Of a DNA stretch of 64,000 bases, positions 62,012-64,000 are shown in pieces. The DNA lies in the NCBI GenBank assembly GCA_023055425.1, contig JALGPY010000006.1:88075935-88139934 (forward strand), written 5' to 3'. A program made the position numbers and the translations under genes. The first letter of the stretch is position 1. Each line of letters starts with the position of its first letter. Source of the DNA: Linanthus parryae (lineage: Eukaryota > Streptophyta > Magnoliopsida > Ericales > Polemoniaceae). Below the pieces are notes generated by a model that saw only the letters and a program-made list of their open reading frames with translations, made no database searches and was not told the origin of the DNA.

Positions 62012-62195
62012 ACTTAGCATGCTACATTATTAACATACCCATGAGATTTTAAACTTTGGTGCCCTCTTCAATTTTGGTGCCCTGAGAAAAGAGATAGCCT
62101 GCTTAGGGCTTAAGCCAGCCCCAGATCTCTAATTGCTTTAATGGATATGTTGATAGTTGATTTTTAATTTTTTATGATTTCAAACTATATGGACC

Positions 62196-62608
62196 TGTTA
62201 TAACCTGGGGGTATTTGAGCAAGAACAACGAAAGCAAAATAAGAACGAGACAGATATTTAATGTGGTTCACTAACGAATTCGTAACGAACCCGCTAGCTA
62301 CTCCATGGCCAGAACAAGATATTTTATTGAGAAGAGAACCCGATTACAATGCACGCCGTGGCCACCCGAATAACACCCACCGACTCACACTACAAAGTCT
62401 CGCTAGATCTCTACCCGTGTGTTTACTGACTGTGTGTGTATTGCACAAAAGGCATTCATGCCTTTATATAGACAATGGCGGTGGAATTCTCAACTAATAA
62501 GGACATTACTTTTCCTCCAAGGCAAAGTAACTTTGCCGAGTTAATTCCAAAGTTGCACCACCGCCTTTGACCAAAATACTACCAAATTGATACAAGTCAA
62601 ATTCAACA
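62196..62608 (-). repeat. 3' LTR of a second copia-like element (minus strand)
   Basis: On the minus strand a purine tract GGTGGAGATT (62609-62618) is followed by TGTTGAATTTGACTTG. About 410 bp later the unit ends in GGTTATAACA (62196). Inside are a TATA-like TATATAAAGG (plus 62462-62470) and an AATAAA signal about 150 bp further on. This is the standard U3-R layout. The internal region lies to the right and leaves the window before any pol motif appears. Confidence 0.7.
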
Positions 62609-62639
62609 AATCTCCACCTTGACTTGAATCATCTCAGCA

Positions 62640-63340
62640 ACCCGAAACCTGAACCTGATGTTTCTCTCCTCAAACCTGAATCGGATGCGTATCCCAGAAC
62701 CTGAAACGAGCACGCCTCCCCAAACAGATGTTCCGCAGTTGTATGCGAAACCCGAATCGCCAAATCATTGCTCCAACTATCATGCGTTCGTGCAACGAAT
62801 GCGCCAGATATGGATGCACTTCCAGAAACAGAAACAAGTGCTCCTCCCAGAACCAGACTCGAATACATTCACTGAGAAATCAAGACCGAATGTATTCCTG
62901 ATGCGCCCAATTGCGCCAGAAATATGCACCATGACAAGTGGCCAGATGTCATTCAGACCAGATGCACCAATGACGAGTGCCCAAATTGTCATGCCAGATG
63001 CGCCAGATGCTTGCAAGAAACAGATCGCGCCAGATGCAAGCTCAATGCGCGTCATTGCACGCCAGAACAAACTCGTGCATAACGCGCGCCAGAACCAGAA
63101 TTAGATGCGCGTGCCGGAAATCTCACGCGCCAGATGCTCCATGCCGTTGCTCCAACTCCAACGAGTTCCTGCAACGCATGAGCCAGAACAAGATTCAATT
63201 CACACGCCAGATGCTCCACGCCAGGAGCCGGATTACGCCTGAACATCAATCGTCAGAATGCCAGATGCGCGCGAACCGCCAGATTCGCGCCAGTACCGAA
63301 TGCGTGCTGTATTTTCCAGATACCTTGCACGCCTACTGAT
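62640..63340. repeat. Region rich in a GCGCCAGA(T/A) word
   Basis: GCGCCAGA or close variants occur about eight times (near 62801, 62907, 63000, 63027, 63087, 63129, 63203, 63275), with ATGCGC and CCAGAACCAGA interspersed. On the minus strand this reads as repeated TCTGGCGCAT. It lies directly inside the copia-like element next to its polypurine tract. No conserved protein is readable in any frame. Confidence 0.65.
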
Positions 63341-64000
63341 ATGCGCGCTAAATTTCTCCAAACGAAGCCCGGATAGCCCCCTTCATGGGGCTTCAGATGG
63401 TGGGTGTACCTGCTTCTCTCTCACGAACAGATCGATCTTGATTGCCAAACCAGACATCGTTCTTGGAGGAATCTCGAAACCTAACCTCCCGATAGCCTGA
63501 TCCACCTGAATTGCGAAACCCTAGCTTTGAGTTCCACCAAAACGTGAAACCCTAGAGACGGCAGCGACCCATGTCACTTTCTCTCCCTCTCTCTCTTTCG
63601 ATTTGTTTCCTCATCTTCTTCAACTTCTTTTTCTTCTTTTTTCGCAGAAAGGGGCTACTGGGCTATTTGCCTCTTCTCTTTCGGTGGTGAAGACGAGATC
63701 TGTTTTCCTCGACGAGATCTGTTTGCCTCCCCTACTTATGCTTTCTTCTTCCTTTATCCTCCTCTGTTTTCTCCTCCATCTTCTTCTTCTTCTTCTTCTT
63801 CTTCTTCTCTGTTTTGTTATCTACTTTTTGGATCTGTAAAAAAATTGAGTACCAACAAAGTTTCAATTTCGGACCTGATGTTATGTAAAGTTGATTTCAG
63901 ATCTGATACAGTTTAATCTCTTGATCTTGTTAATGTTTCTGTAGGCGTTGGCTTGTGGTGTTGGCTGGTGGTGTAACTATTAGTGATGGCGGTGGTGGTC
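63341..64000. other. Internal part of the second retroelement or captured host leader
   Basis: The region contains AAACCCTAG words and CT-rich stretches like a plant 5' UTR, and a (CTT)n tract at about 63777-63808. No gene can be called before the window ends. Confidence 0.4.

Noticed and set aside
62658..63339. 148- and 120-codon frames over the GCGCCAGA region
   Set aside because: Several frames are open at once because of the repeated word; none shows a recognisable motif.

Overview
The window is flowering-plant (probably eudicot) nuclear DNA. It is AT-rich, has short exons with GT/AG introns, and is full of MITEs, LTR-retrotransposon debris, a Helitron and microsatellites. Only two host genes could be assembled. 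Both close in frame across all exons and both match well-known plant families.

Gene 1 (minus strand, coding 14659 down to 2511, eight coding exons, predicted 2004 aa) is LDL3, an LSD1-type histone H3K4 demethylase homologue. It has a basic N-terminal region, a SWIRM domain, an FAD-dependent amine oxidase domain and a C-terminal SRI-like module. A 5'-UTR intron is likely. Two abutting MITEs fill its penultimate long intron and another MITE sits in coding intron 1. Gene 2 (plus strand, 35499-56165, thirteen exons, predicted 387 aa) is a WD40-repeat protein, DSE1/TANMEI. Its 1.16 kb of coding sequence is spread over 20.7 kb because several introns of 0.9-4.7 kb have collected MITEs.

Between the genes (15.1-35.4 kb) lies a transposon graveyard. 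There is a Stowaway-type MITE beside the LDL3 5' end, an hAT MITE with an 8-bp target duplication, and a non-LTR-retrotransposon-like 3' end interrupted by a second hAT element that carries tRNA-like box A and box B. Next comes a minus-strand Ty1/copia element (about 21.4-30.2 kb). Its 3' LTR is split by a 3.6 kb Helitron with a PIF1-helicase remnant, its pol region is broken by a 217-bp TG...CA element, and no 5' LTR is visible. Upstream of gag is a 3.54 kb solo LTR with Ty3/gypsy-style ends and a perfect ACCTT target duplication. A second Stowaway copy ends about 435 bp before the DSE1 start codon.

The right side (56.2-64 kb) has no recognisable host gene. It holds duplicated AT-rich segments, a roughly 125-bp minisatellite, a fossil mariner transposase, an unusual array of a CTCGTCTGGTT-like motif in both orientations, large (CA)n/(GA)n tracts, a third Stowaway copy, and the 3' LTR of a second copia-like element that runs out of the window.

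The two host genes are independent: a chromatin regulator and a WD40 scaffold. No operon-like or defence system was seen. The noteworthy content is the nested transposon architecture, a MITE family shared by both promoters, and two motif arrays that known elements do not fully explain. All family names come from reading the translations and ends by eye, since no database search was possible.
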